A DNA stretch of 46,754 nucleotides from Candidatus Onthovicinus excrementipullorum (GTDB lineage Bacteria > Bacillota > Clostridia > Oscillospirales > Acutalibacteraceae). Positions within the stretch are counted from its first letter, which is position 1, and every line of letters begins with the position of its first letter. Shown piece by piece: positions 1-8,812 of the stretch. The stretch is from assembly GCA_018712345.1 (NCBI GenBank), contig DVHG01000004.1, forward strand, positions 1 to 46,754. Direction: 5' to 3'. A model generated the notes under the pieces. It saw only the letters and a program-made list of their open reading frames with translations. It ran no database searches and was not told the origin of the DNA. Made by a program: the position numbers and the translations under genes.

Positions 1-1980
1 CTGACGCCGATTGCGGGCCTGATAGAGAAGGTAAGCACGGCGCCGGTGGACACGGTGGCATCGATTCTGCCGAACATCGCATACTTCATTGACAACGGGA
101 ACCTTGAGACTGCGGTACGGAACCTTGCGGCACCGGTACTAAAGATCGTTGAGGTACTGAAACCTGTAGTTGACGTAGACGCGCTGCTTGGGCAGTTGCT
201 GCCGGGAGTAGTGGAGCAGAACCCGATTGTGGGTCAGATCCTTGGGACGACCTACACGGTAGATGCAATCCTCGGCAAGCTGGGGAACATTGATCTGAAT
301 CAGATCATCTCCATTGTCCTGGCAAATGTGGATCTGGGCGTAACGCTCACCCTTCCGCAGATCAGCCTGACGCAGCTTGCGGGACGCGGCACACTGGAGA
401 GCTACACGACGGCGATGACTGCGTTCGGAGACAATGATCCGGCGAATGCCAAGCACGTGGTGGCTGACAAGGCGAGCGTGCTCAGCGGTATTGCAGCGTA
501 TCTGGTAGAGACCGTCAGCGTGAACCGTGATACGATCAGCGATATGCTGAAAGATCTGCTCGGTGACAGTGACCTTGTCAACAGCATTCTTACACAGGTT
601 CTGGACAGCATGGAGAATCCGGCCGATCTGATCGGTGCGCTTGTCCTGATCCTGACGGGAAGCTACAATGTCAACTTCTATGGCTACAGCTTCCCGAACA
701 TCACCCCGGCCGGTGAAAACTTCGGCCGCTTTGACCGCGAGACGTTTGAGCAGGCACTTGCGGCATTCGATCCATTTATTTCTACCATTCTTGGCAGCCT
801 GCTCGGCATGAGCGGCGGAATCGGTGGCATGATTAACAGTGCCATCTACACCAACGCGAATGTCACCTCCCTTGTTACGGCGCTGTACCCAGCGCTCGAG
901 AATATCGAGGGCGTGAATCTGACGGAGATCTTCGGTTATCTTGGTCTGGAGATGGATCTGACTCCGGCAGGCTTCGCCAACGCGCTTGGCAGCGACTACA
1001 CAAATGTCACGGCGGCGCTCAACGGCAAGACGAGCTGGGCGGATGTCGATCTGACGAACGTCAGCTGGGGCTTCACAGACGGTGATGCCACGGGCTTTGT
1101 CAATGCCCTGTCCGCGGCACTTCGTCCGCTGAACCCGCTGCTGAATGTCCTGCTGATGGACGGCAGCCTGAATGTGATGGATTCCGTCACAATCCAGGGC
1201 GGAGACGGCTACAATACCGCGGTGATCCCGCTGCTCGAGGCACTCGGGTGCGAGAATATCACTCCGGCGGCAGAAGTGAAGAACAGCAATGATCCGGATG
1301 CGCTCCTGAAGGCGATCCTGACTCCGCTTACGGGTCTGATCGACCGCGTGGGCACGGCACCGATCAGCACGCTGACTTCCATCCTGCCGAACATCGCGTA
1401 CTTCATTGACAACGGCAACCTGAAGGCGGCGCTCCAGAACCTGCTGGCTCCGGTCCTGGCTCTGGTAGATGTCGTGGATCCGGCGGTGCTGGATGTCAAC
1501 AGCCTTGTTGGCGATCTGTTGACCCCGCTGCTGACACCGGTTCTTGGTGAGGGCGACTATACGCTCGACGGACTGTTTGACCTTGTGGGCAACATCGGCG
1601 ATAAGCTGATTCCGCTCCTGAATCAGGTGCTGACTTTCGACATTAACGGTACGCAGGTCACTCTGACGCTGAAGGATCTCGACTTTGGCAAGCTTGCCTC
1701 TATGGGAACAGTGGTTGATTACAGCAGTGCTGCGGTGATTAATGGCTCCCCGATGGCGGCCAAACGCATTGATGCCGACCAGCCGGCGGTCCTCTATGCG
1801 GTGCTCTATTATCTGGTAGACACAGTAAAGACACCGGAGAACATGAGCGCAATTGAGGGCCTCCTGGGTGGAAACGAGATGATCTCGGGCATCCTGGGCT
1901 CGCTGCTTGGCGGCACTAATGACGACGCGATCGAAGTGATTCTTGGTCTGCTCGGCATAGAGTTTGGCGGTTCAGATCCC
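1..1980 (+). repeat. Long direct protein repeat, 439-residue period
   Basis: The coding sequence at nt 1-105 is repeated with silent and conservative changes at about nt 1318-1422. Later blocks also align: LESYTTAM with VVDYSSAA, and YLVETVSV with YLVDTVKT. The spacing is exactly 1317 nt at the SILPNIAY block. Divergence is moderate, so this is not a very recent duplication. The second unit is incomplete before the Gly/Phe-rich linker, and further units probably lie upstream of the window. Confidence 0.7.
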
Positions 1981-2379
1981 TCTGATCCGGGTAATAATAA
2001 CGATGATCCTTCCTTTAACGGTGGATCTGAGCCCGGCTTTGATGGTGGTTTTGATTCCGGTTTCGAGGGCGGTTTCAATTCGGGCTTTGACTCTGGATTT
2101 AATTCCGGCTCCGGCCTTGTGAATGATGCCTTTGCTGAAGGTGAGACAGGTGCCTCCACAGATGAAACCACTCCGTCCGATCAGAATGGCGGAGAGGACC
2201 AGTCCGGCCAGGGCGACGGCGATAACAAGATGAGCCCGGTTGTGCTTGGTGTCTGCATTGGCCTCGGCATCCTGCTTCTGATTCTGATTATTTCGCTGAT
2301 CATTATCGGCATTGTTAAGAAAAAGAAGAAGGAAGAAGAGAACGCTCCGCAGAACACGGAGACTCCTGAGCAAAAATAA
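1..2379 (+). CDS. Large repetitive membrane-anchored surface protein (5' end outside window)
   Basis: The reading frame is open from base 1 with no convincing start, so this is the C-terminal 792 residues of a longer protein. It contains a long internal repeat: the segment with SILPNIAYFIDNGNL near nt 61 recurs near nt 1378, a period of 1317 nt or 439 residues. The second copy is shorter, lacking the part matching about nt 620-1300 of the first. After it comes a low-complexity Gly/Phe/Ser/Asp-rich stretch (about nt 2020-2110, units like GFDSGF), an acidic Gln/Gly/Asp linker, one hydrophobic membrane segment (about nt 2233-2313) and a Lys/Glu-rich tail. This suggests an extracellular repeat protein held by a C-terminal transmembrane helix, without a sortase motif. 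The function is unknown and I do not recognise the repeat family. It ends just before a strong terminator. Confidence 0.75.
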   Translation: MTPIAGLIEKVSTAPVDTVASILPNIAYFIDNGNLETAVRNLAAPVLKIVEVLKPVVDVDALLGQLLPGVVEQNPIVGQILGTTYTVDAILGKLGNIDLNQIISIVLANVDLGVTLTLPQISLTQLAGRGTLESYTTAMTAFGDNDPANAKHVVADKASVLSGIAAYLVETVSVNRDTISDMLKDLLGDSDLVNSILTQVLDSMENPADLIGALVLILTGSYNVNFYGYSFPNITPAGENFGRFDRETFEQALAAFDPFISTILGSLLGMSGGIGGMINSAIYTNANVTSLVTALYPALENIEGVNLTEIFGYLGLEMDLTPAGFANALGSDYTNVTAALNGKTSWADVDLTNVSWGFTDGDATGFVNALSAALRPLNPLLNVLLMDGSLNVMDSVTIQGGDGYNTAVIPLLEALGCENITPAAEVKNSNDPDALLKAILTPLTGLIDRVGTAPISTLTSILPNIAYFIDNGNLKAALQNLLAPVLALVDVVDPAVLDVNSLVGDLLTPLLTPVLGEGDYTLDGLFDLVGNIGDKLIPLLNQVLTFDINGTQVTLTLKDLDFGKLASMGTVVDYSSAAVINGSPMAAKRIDADQPAVLYAVLYYLVDTVKTPENMSAIEGLLGGNEMISGILGSLLGGTNDDAIEVILGLLGIEFGGSDPSDPGNNNDDPSFNGGSEPGFDGGFDSGFEGGFNSGFDSGFNSGSGLVNDAFAEGETGASTDETTPSDQNGGEDQSGQGDGDNKMSPVVLGVCIGLGILLLILIISLIIIGIVKKKKKEEENAPQNTETPEQK

Positions 2380-2392
2380 CACATAACCTACG

Positions 2393-2424
2393 GCGCCGCG
2401 GAAAAATTCCGCGGCGCTTCGTTT
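2393..2424 (+). terminator. Rho-independent terminator after surface protein gene
   Basis: A perfect 11-bp GC-rich stem (2393-2403 pairing with 2407-2417, loop AAA) is followed by a short T-rich stretch. It lies 13 nt after the stop codon. Confidence 0.8.
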
Positions 2425-2447
2425 ATGTTGGAGTGATGAAATAGGCT

Positions 2448-2475
2448 TTGATTTTTATGTCGATTGTGCTACAAT
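2448..2475 (+). promoter_or_regulatory. Sigma-A-type promoter for the radical SAM gene
   Basis: TTGATT (2448-2453), a 16-nt spacer, then TACAAT (2470-2475). The -10 lies downstream of a possible TTG start at 2464, which argues for translation starting at the later ATG (2515). Confidence 0.65.
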
Positions 2476-2514
2476 ATGTCTGTTAAGGTTCTATCGGAAA
2501 GGAAGCATCCGCAT

Positions 2515-3138
2515 ATGACGGTTTTATATGAGGTCGGAGATAATCTGTATGTCAACCTGACCAATAAGTGTTCCAATAACTGTGATTTCTGTACCCGCAA
2601 TAATTGCAACGGTTATGGAGATGCCAACGATTTATGGCTCCATGGCCATGAGCCGACTGTAGAAGAGGTCAAAGTGCTCTTTGATCAGCGGGATATGTCC
2701 CGGTACCACGAGGTTGTCTTCTGCGGGTTCGGCGAACCGACCGAGCGTGTAGATGATGTGGCAGAGCTTGCGCGCTATGTCAAGGAAAAATACGGCAAGG
2801 TCACACGGATCAATACAAACGGCCAGTCAGATCTGATTAACGGACGCCCTACAGCGCATCTGTTTGCCGGTGTAATGGATACGGTCAACGTTAGCCTGAA
2901 TACGTGCAGCGCCGATAAATATGACGCGGAGTGCCATTCCATCTTTGGCAAAGATGCCTTTGAAGCGCTGATCCGCTATGCGGTCGACTGCAGCAAATAC
3001 GTGGGTAAGGTTGTTTTTTCCGTTGTGGATGTGATTCCGCCGGAGGATATTGAGCAGTGCCGCCGCATTGCGGAGGAAAACGGCATCGGCTTCCGTGTTC
3101 GGAAATATATTGACAACGGTGAGCGTACACAACAGTAA
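2515..3138 (+). CDS. Radical SAM protein, TatD-linked family
   Basis: A 207-residue radical SAM enzyme. The iron-sulfur motif CSNNCDFC (CX3CX2C) lies about 17 residues from the start and binds the [4Fe-4S] cluster that cleaves S-adenosylmethionine. A GFGEPT segment follows, matching the glycine-rich SAM-binding strand. Length and sequence style fit the short radical SAM family usually found beside a TatD-type nuclease, whose substrate is not established. The ATG at 2515 is chosen because it has AAGGAAG 10 nt upstream and because the promoter -10 overlaps the longer alternative. No tatD gene lies nearby; the next gene, 20 nt downstream, is a glycerophosphodiesterase, probably co-transcribed. 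The radical SAM assignment is secure; the TatD-linked subfamily is from memory. Confidence 0.85.
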   Translation: MTVLYEVGDNLYVNLTNKCSNNCDFCTRNNCNGYGDANDLWLHGHEPTVEEVKVLFDQRDMSRYHEVVFCGFGEPTERVDDVAELARYVKEKYGKVTRINTNGQSDLINGRPTAHLFAGVMDTVNVSLNTCSADKYDAECHSIFGKDAFEALIRYAVDCSKYVGKVVFSVVDVIPPEDIEQCRRIAEENGIGFRVRKYIDNGERTQQ

Positions 3139-3158
3139 TTAAGGAGTGTGGAGAGAGA

Positions 3159-4196
3159 ATGAAAAAAAGTGTAAAAGTAACCCTGATCATTATTGGCAGT
3201 ATCCTGCTGGCACTGGTAATCCTCATCGGTGCATTTTATCTGGTTGTCAGTCATGACTGGTCGGGCGATGATGAAGTGCCTGTGTCGGTGGCAATGCAGG
3301 ATAACCCCTATATTGCGCAGGATGGCAGGACGATGATATCTGCGCACCGTTCGGGCGGCGGGATCGCACCCGAAAACACCATGATGGCCTTCAAAAATTG
3401 TGTGGAGAGCAGCAGCTTTTCCATCGATATTTTTGAGTTTGATCTGCATCTGACCAAGGATGGCGAATTAATCCTTCTGCACGATGAAACACTCGACCGT
3501 ACCAGCGATTCCGTAGAGGTATTTGGGCGCGAGGACGTCAAGCCGTCCGAGATGACGTACGAGGAGCTTCGCCAGCTGAATATGGGTGAAAATTTCACCA
3601 CCGATGCGGGCGAAACACCCTATAAAGGGCTGCGCGGCGACGATGTCCCGGATGACCTTCGGGTGGTCAGACTGCAGGATGTTTTTGACTACCTTGCCAA
3701 TTATGGCGAATACAGCTATATTATTGAGATTAAGGATAGCGGTGAGCTCGGCAGGCAGGCGTGCGACAAGCTCTATTCGATCATGAAGGAGTATGATATG
3801 ATCGATCGCGTCGTTGTGGGAACCTTCCATGGAGAAGTCACGGAGTACATGGATGCAACTTATCCGGATATGCTCCGCTCAGCGAGTATTACAGAGGTTG
3901 CCGGATTCTATTTTGATGCGCTGGAGGGGGCGGAACAGCCGGACGATGCCTATCAGTTTGAGGCCCTTCAGATCCCGGATGAGCTCTTCTTTGATCTGAG
4001 CACTGTACAGCTTGTCAACTATGCACATCAGCATAATATCGCCGTCCAGTATTGGACGATCAATGATCCGGAGACCGTCCGGGAACTGGCCGATATCGGC
4101 GCCGATGCTATCATGAGCGATGATCCCAACATGGCCTATAATACCCTCTATGGCGATGGGAGCACTACGACTGAACGTGAGAGTTCCGGCACATAA
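3159..4196 (+). CDS. Membrane-anchored glycerophosphodiester phosphodiesterase
   Basis: A 345-residue enzyme expected to hydrolyse glycerophosphodiesters to glycerol 3-phosphate and an alcohol. Residues 5-32 form one hydrophobic helix that should anchor it, with the catalytic domain outside the membrane. GDPD motifs are visible in order: HRSGGGIAPENT (first catalytic His and the Glu), EFDLH (metal ligands) and HDETLDRT (second catalytic His). The end carries the family's YWTINDPE and ADAIMSDDP segments. The start is supported by AAGGAG 12 nt upstream. It follows the radical SAM gene by 20 nt and ends before a strong terminator, so the two probably form one transcript. It could act on teichoic-acid or phospholipid breakdown products, but the substrate cannot be read from sequence. 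Confidence 0.88.
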   Translation: MKKSVKVTLIIIGSILLALVILIGAFYLVVSHDWSGDDEVPVSVAMQDNPYIAQDGRTMISAHRSGGGIAPENTMMAFKNCVESSSFSIDIFEFDLHLTKDGELILLHDETLDRTSDSVEVFGREDVKPSEMTYEELRQLNMGENFTTDAGETPYKGLRGDDVPDDLRVVRLQDVFDYLANYGEYSYIIEIKDSGELGRQACDKLYSIMKEYDMIDRVVVGTFHGEVTEYMDATYPDMLRSASITEVAGFYFDALEGAEQPDDAYQFEALQIPDELFFDLSTVQLVNYAHQHNIAVQYWTINDPETVRELADIGADAIMSDDPNMAYNTLYGDGSTTTERESSGT

Positions 4197-4207
4197 TACT
4201 ACATTTA

Positions 4208-4245
4208 AGCCCGCACTCTGTGTTGGAGTGTGGGCTTTTGTTTTT
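4208..4245 (+). terminator. Rho-independent terminator after GDPD gene
   Basis: An 11-bp stem (4208-4218 with 4226-4236, one G-T pair) is followed by a T-rich run to 4245. A second small hairpin (4320-4332) followed by T-rich sequence lies further on and may be a back-up. Confidence 0.85.
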
Positions 4246-4354
4246 AAATGCTTGCTGCAGAGAGCAGATGAAACAGTAGTTGGGCTACCCGATGCCTTCC
4301 AAGAATGATTGCTCATATTCCCGCTGTGCGGGTGCCTTTTATTTTTTGCACCAC

Positions 4355-4383
4355 GCATGAAAGGGCATGCACCCGCCAATAAT
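4355..4383 (+). promoter_or_regulatory. Possible SigF/SigG-type promoter for sigG
   Basis: GCATG (4355-4359), 17 nt, then CAATAAT (4377-4383). The upstream element fits the GHATR pattern known for SigG/SigF promoters; the -10 fits only partly. Initiation near 4390 would exclude the GTG at 4389 as a start and fit the TTG at 4416. This is a by-eye match only. Confidence 0.35.
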
Positions 4384-4415
4384 TTACTGTGAATACGTGC
4401 GGAAGGGTGACGGAT

Positions 4416-5186
4416 TTGCAGTATAACAGGGTGGAGATCTGCGGGATCAATACGTCCAAGCTGAAAGTGCTCAAGGAGAGCGAGAAGATGGCCCTTTTAA
4501 AGCGGGTCAAGGAAGGGGACAAGCGGGCGCGTGAGGAACTCATCAGCGGGAATCTCCGGTTGGTTCTCAGTGTGATTCAGCGCTTTTCTAACCGGGGAGA
4601 GAATCCGGATGATCTGTTTCAGGTAGGGTGCATCGGATTGATTAAATCGATTGACAATTTTGATATCAGCCAGAATGTCCGCTTCTCCACCTATGCCGTC
4701 CCGATGATCATTGGGGAGATTCGGCGTTATCTGCGGGATAACAATGCGGTGCGCGTATCCCGCTCCATGCGGGATACGGCTTACCACGCCATGCAGGCCA
4801 AGGAGCGGCTGACCGCCAGCCTCGGCCGTGAGCCAACGGTAGAGGAGGTTGCACAGGAGCTGGGGATTAAAAAAGAGGAGGTCGTCCTTGCCCTGGAGGC
4901 GATCGTTGATCCGATTTCCCTCTATGAGCCGGTCTATTCGGATGGTGGGGATACGATTTATGTTATGGATCAGATCGGTGATGCGAACGATGACAGCAGC
5001 TGGATCGATGAGATCACACTGAAAGAGTCTATTAAAAATCTCAATGACCGGGAGAAGAAAATTCTTGCCCTGCGCTTTTTAAAGGGGAAAACACAGATGG
5101 AAGTCGCCGCGGAGATCGGGATCTCGCAGGCGCAGGTCTCCCGACTGGAAAAGGGCGCCCTCCGCAGGATCAAGGATCGCAAATAA
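4416..5186 (+). CDS. sigG: RNA polymerase sporulation sigma factor SigG
   Basis: Sigma-70 family factor, 256 residues, close to the 260 of Bacillus subtilis SigG. The N-terminal VEICGINTSKL segment is diagnostic of SigG, separating it from SigF and SigB. Region 2 (NLRLVLSVIQRF, DDLFQVGCIGL, FSTYAVPMIIGEIRRYLRDN) and region 4 (NDREKKILALRFLKGKTQMEVA, ISQAQVSRLEKGALR) are intact. SigG drives late forespore gene expression, so the organism should be a spore former. I place the start at TTG 4416, 8 nt after GGAAGGG; a longer GTG start at 4389 adds nine residues with no family similarity. No spoIIGA-sigE pair precedes it here. ylmC follows 52 nt later, a neighbour pairing also seen in Bacillus. 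Confidence 0.93.
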   Translation: MQYNRVEICGINTSKLKVLKESEKMALLKRVKEGDKRAREELISGNLRLVLSVIQRFSNRGENPDDLFQVGCIGLIKSIDNFDISQNVRFSTYAVPMIIGEIRRYLRDNNAVRVSRSMRDTAYHAMQAKERLTASLGREPTVEEVAQELGIKKEEVVLALEAIVDPISLYEPVYSDGGDTIYVMDQIGDANDDSSWIDEITLKESIKNLNDREKKILALRFLKGKTQMEVAAEIGISQAQVSRLEKGALRRIKDRK

Positions 5187-5238
5187 ACAGGGATAAAACG
5201 GAGCGCAGCTTCGTATATATAGGGCGGAGGTGATAGTA

Positions 5239-6236
<998 letters not shown>

Positions 6237-6289
6237 GATGAATTTGGGGGTTTTGAAACGTTATGACTTTTAGAAAAGTATACCATTGC

Positions 6290-6306
6290 AAATATTATTA
6301 AATATT
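6290..6306. repeat. AT-rich double AAATATT motif between recombinase and surface-protein gene
   Basis: AAATATT occurs twice with a 3-nt gap (6290-6296, 6300-6306), and each copy contains the palindrome AATATT. It lies 54 nt after the recombinase gene and 64 nt before the next start codon. It may be part of a promoter region or a recombinase subsite; there is no direct evidence for either. Confidence 0.3.
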
Positions 6307-6369
6307 GAGCGGGATTTGCGGGGGTGCTTTTCAGGGTCCGGTCGAGTTTTTTGTAAAGGGGCATGTACT

Positions 6370-7605
6370 GTGAAAACGAAAAAGTTGCTTGCCATCGTTC
6401 TCGCTGCTGTAATGGCAATTGCTGCAGTCCCGGCAATTGTATTCGCGGCTGACGGACCGGAGCTGCAGATTAAGAGCCTGCCCGACACGGTCAAGGCTGG
6501 CCAGCAGTATGAGTTTACCGTCGGCGCGGCGAATTGCGGCGATCTGACAGGCAAGATGGTCAAGGGGACGTTTACCTATGACACGAGCATGGTGGAAAAG
6601 CTTGAGTACTATGAGACTGCCGGCGATGCTGGTTGGATGGAGCTCAAGGGGAATGAATTTGGCCCCGCGGGCACCGGATTCCCGCTGATGGATCTCACCA
6701 GCCGCTTCCGCGTCACGTTTAAAGAGGCCGTGGACGATTACAGCTTTGCCGTTCAGATCGTTGCAATTGACGGCGGTGCAGTCCTCGCTCAGACGACAGC
6801 GAGCATTGATGTCGTTCCGTCCCACACCCATACTGCGCAGTATGTTGCAGCTGAGGATGCTACCTGCACGGATGATGGCAACACAGCGTACTGGTATTGC
6901 ACAGGCTGCGGCAAGTACTTCAGCGATGAGGCGCTGACTGTTGAGATCGAGCCGGAGGCTACTGTAATTGCGAAACTTGGCCACAACGCGGTTAAGACCG
7001 AGCCCAAGGATGCCACCTGCACGGAGGACGGCAACATTGCGTACTGGTACTGCGATCGGTGCGGCAAGTACTTCAGCGATGAGGCACTGACTGTTGAGAT
7101 CGAGCCGGAGGCTATTGTAATTACGAAACTTGGTCACAACGCAGTTAAGACCGAGCCCAAGGATGCCACCTGCACGGAGGACGGCAACATTGCGTACTGG
7201 TACTGCGATCAGTGCGGCAAGTACTTCAGTGATGAGGCACTGACTGTTGAGATCGAGCCGGAGGCTACTGTAATTACGAAACTTGGCCACAATGCGGTCA
7301 AAGTCGAAGCCAAGGAGCCGACCGCTACAGAGGACGGCAACACTGCGTACTGGTATTGTGAGCAGTGCGGCAAGTACTTCAGCGATGAGGCACTGACCGT
7401 TGAGATCGCGCTGGAGGATACAATTCTTCCCGCCACGGGTGAGACTGAGACTCCCACGGAGCCGGAGACACCCACCGGTGAGGATGGAACGCAGACTCCG
7501 GCGGATGAGCAGCCCGACACCGGTGATTCGGCCCTGCCGATGTTTGCCGGTCTGGCGGCTGTGTCCGGCCTGGCGCTGCTTGCGCTGCGCCGCCGCAGGA
7601 AATAA
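6370..7605 (+). CDS. Secreted repeat protein with sortase-like C-terminal anchor
   Basis: A 411-residue surface protein. The start is GTG 6370, with AAAGGGG about 8 nt upstream, giving a classic signal peptide (KTKK, a long hydrophobic stretch, cleavage near VFAADG). Residues about 30-155 resemble a cohesin-like or Ig-like beta domain (VKAGQQYEFTVG, GTFTYDTSMVEKL). Four tandem 51-residue repeats follow, each with a YWYC-x2-CGKYFSDEALTVEI core holding a CX2C pair. A Pro/Thr/Glu-rich spacer leads to QPDTGD, a hydrophobic helix and RRRRK, an LPXTG-like sorting signal of the PxTGD type common in Clostridia. Sortase anchoring to the wall is therefore inferred. The repeats may bind metal or form disulfides. 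The ligand is unknown. Confidence 0.82.
   Translation: MKTKKLLAIVLAAVMAIAAVPAIVFAADGPELQIKSLPDTVKAGQQYEFTVGAANCGDLTGKMVKGTFTYDTSMVEKLEYYETAGDAGWMELKGNEFGPAGTGFPLMDLTSRFRVTFKEAVDDYSFAVQIVAIDGGAVLAQTTASIDVVPSHTHTAQYVAAEDATCTDDGNTAYWYCTGCGKYFSDEALTVEIEPEATVIAKLGHNAVKTEPKDATCTEDGNIAYWYCDRCGKYFSDEALTVEIEPEAIVITKLGHNAVKTEPKDATCTEDGNIAYWYCDQCGKYFSDEALTVEIEPEATVITKLGHNAVKVEAKEPTATEDGNTAYWYCEQCGKYFSDEALTVEIALEDTILPATGETETPTEPETPTGEDGTQTPADEQPDTGDSALPMFAGLAAVSGLALLALRRRRK
6824..7435 (+). repeat. Four tandem 153-nt (51-residue) coding repeats
   Basis: The TGCGGCAAG marker occurs at 6907, 7060, 7213 and 7366, exactly 153 nt apart. Units 2 and 3 are nearly identical at DNA level, suggesting recent duplication or gene conversion; units 1 and 4 have diverged. 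Copy number may vary between strains. Confidence 0.9.
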
Positions 7606-7626
7606 TTCCCCTTTGCGGTAAACGCG

Positions 7627-7656
7627 GGGCGGTCCCTTATGGGGCCGCCCTTTTTT
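7627..7656 (+). terminator. Rho-independent terminator after secreted repeat protein
   Basis: A 10-bp GC-rich stem (7627-7636 with 7641-7650, one G-T pair), loop TTAT, followed by six T residues. The remaining intergenic sequence up to the rpsB promoter (about 7657-7857) holds no gene I can recognise. Confidence 0.92.
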
Positions 7657-7857
7657 GATGTCTCTTTCTGTTTAGTACACCTTTATATAAACCGCATCCT
7701 CACCCCGGAATATTCAAAAGAACCACTTTGGAAAGGCGTCACAGTGCAGCCGGAGGGGCGGAGACAGTAAGCGGCGCCACGGCAGCGTACATCCCTGTGG
7801 TGAATTCATATGCCTAACAGAATATTTGTCCCTTCGGGGAATTTTGAAATTCAGGAC

Positions 7858-7886
7858 TTGATTCGCTGGCGCTGCTGTGCTATAAT
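7858..7886 (+). promoter_or_regulatory. Strong sigma-A promoter for rpsB-tsf
   Basis: TTGATT (7858-7863), a 17-nt spacer, then perfect TATAAT (7881-7886) with an extended TGC just before it. Transcription from about 7893 would give a leader of about 100 nt with some hairpin potential (AATAC...GTATT and CGCCC...GGGCG). Ribosomal protein leaders can bind their product, but I do not recognise a known S2 leader here. Confidence 0.85.
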
Positions 7887-7993
7887 ACTAAGGCTAATGC
7901 AATACGCACGTGTATTCCGCCCGCTCTGTGCGCGTTGGGCGTTGCGGGAGTTTCGGCGATGCACGGAGGCACAACAAAAAGGAGGACATGATT

Positions 7994-8743
7994 ATGTCAG
8001 TAGTATCCATGAAGCAGCTGCTTGAGGCAGGCGTCCACTTCGGCCATCAGACGCGCCGGTGGAACCCCAAAATGGCCCGTTACATCTTCACAGAGCGTAA
8101 CGGTATCTACATCATTGACCTTCAGAAGACGGTCAAAAAGCTGGAGGAGGCCTATAACTTTGTCCGTGAGATCGCGGCCAACGGTGACGAGGTTCTCTTT
8201 GTCGGCACCAAGAAGCAGGCACAGGATTCTATCCGTGAGGAAGCTACCCGCTGCGAGATGCCGTATGTCAATGCCCGCTGGCTCGGCGGTATGCTGACCA
8301 ACTTTAAGACCATCCAGCGCCGCATCAAGCGTCTGGAGCAGCTGAAGGCGATGGAGACAGACGGTACGTTCGACCTGCTTCCGAAGAAGGAGGTCACCAA
8401 GCTTAAGCTGGAGATTGAAAAGCTCGATAAATTCATGGGCGGTATCGCCGGCATGAAGAAGATGCCCGCCGCCATGTTCATTGTAGACCCGCGTAAGGAG
8501 CGCATTGCCGTTTCCGAGGCGAAGAAGCTGCACATCCCGATCATCGCGATCGTGGACACAAACTGCGATCCCGATGAGATCGATTATGTGATCCCTGGCA
8601 ATGACGACGCGATCCGTGCAGTTCGCCTGATTTCCTCCGCCATGGCCGACGCCGTGCTGGAAGGCCGCCAGGGCGCTCAGGGCGCGGAGGCTGAGAATGA
8701 GGCTCCCGCCGCGGAGAAGGCGGAAGAGGCTGCTGAGGCCTGA
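7994..8743 (+). CDS. rpsB: 30S ribosomal protein S2
   Basis: A 249-residue ribosomal protein S2, a component of the small subunit needed for initiation-competent 30S particles. Family hallmarks are clear: [26 protein letters not shown] (in parts), [30 protein letters not shown] and [14 protein letters not shown]. The C-terminal 25 residues are an Ala/Glu-rich acidic tail, common in this family. ATG 7994 is 8 nt after GGAGG; the ATG two codons earlier (7988) is too close to it. It is the first gene of an operon with tsf, driven by the promoter at 7858. Confidence 0.98.
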   Translation: MSVVSMKQLLEAGVHFGHQTRRWNPKMARYIFTERNGIYIIDLQKTVKKLEEAYNFVREIAANGDEVLFVGTKKQAQDSIREEATRCEMPYVNARWLGGMLTNFKTIQRRIKRLEQLKAMETDGTFDLLPKKEVTKLKLEIEKLDKFMGGIAGMKKMPAAMFIVDPRKERIAVSEAKKLHIPIIAIVDTNCDPDEIDYVIPGNDDAIRAVRLISSAMADAVLEGRQGAQGAEAENEAPAAEKAEEAAEA

Positions 8744-8812
8744 TTGGTAGGAAATCCCCTGTGAACTTTTTGGGGGATCAACAGGAACGATATTTGAATT
8801 GGAGGAATTAAA

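Noticed and set aside
6262-6274. TATGACTTTTAGA also found at 46144-46156 upstream of secG
   Set aside because: A 13-base match is expected by chance several times in a window this size, and the surroundings do not match.
6824-7435. Regular repeats suggesting a CRISPR array
   Set aside because: They are 153-nt in-frame coding repeats with no spacers; no other spaced short repeats were seen in the window.
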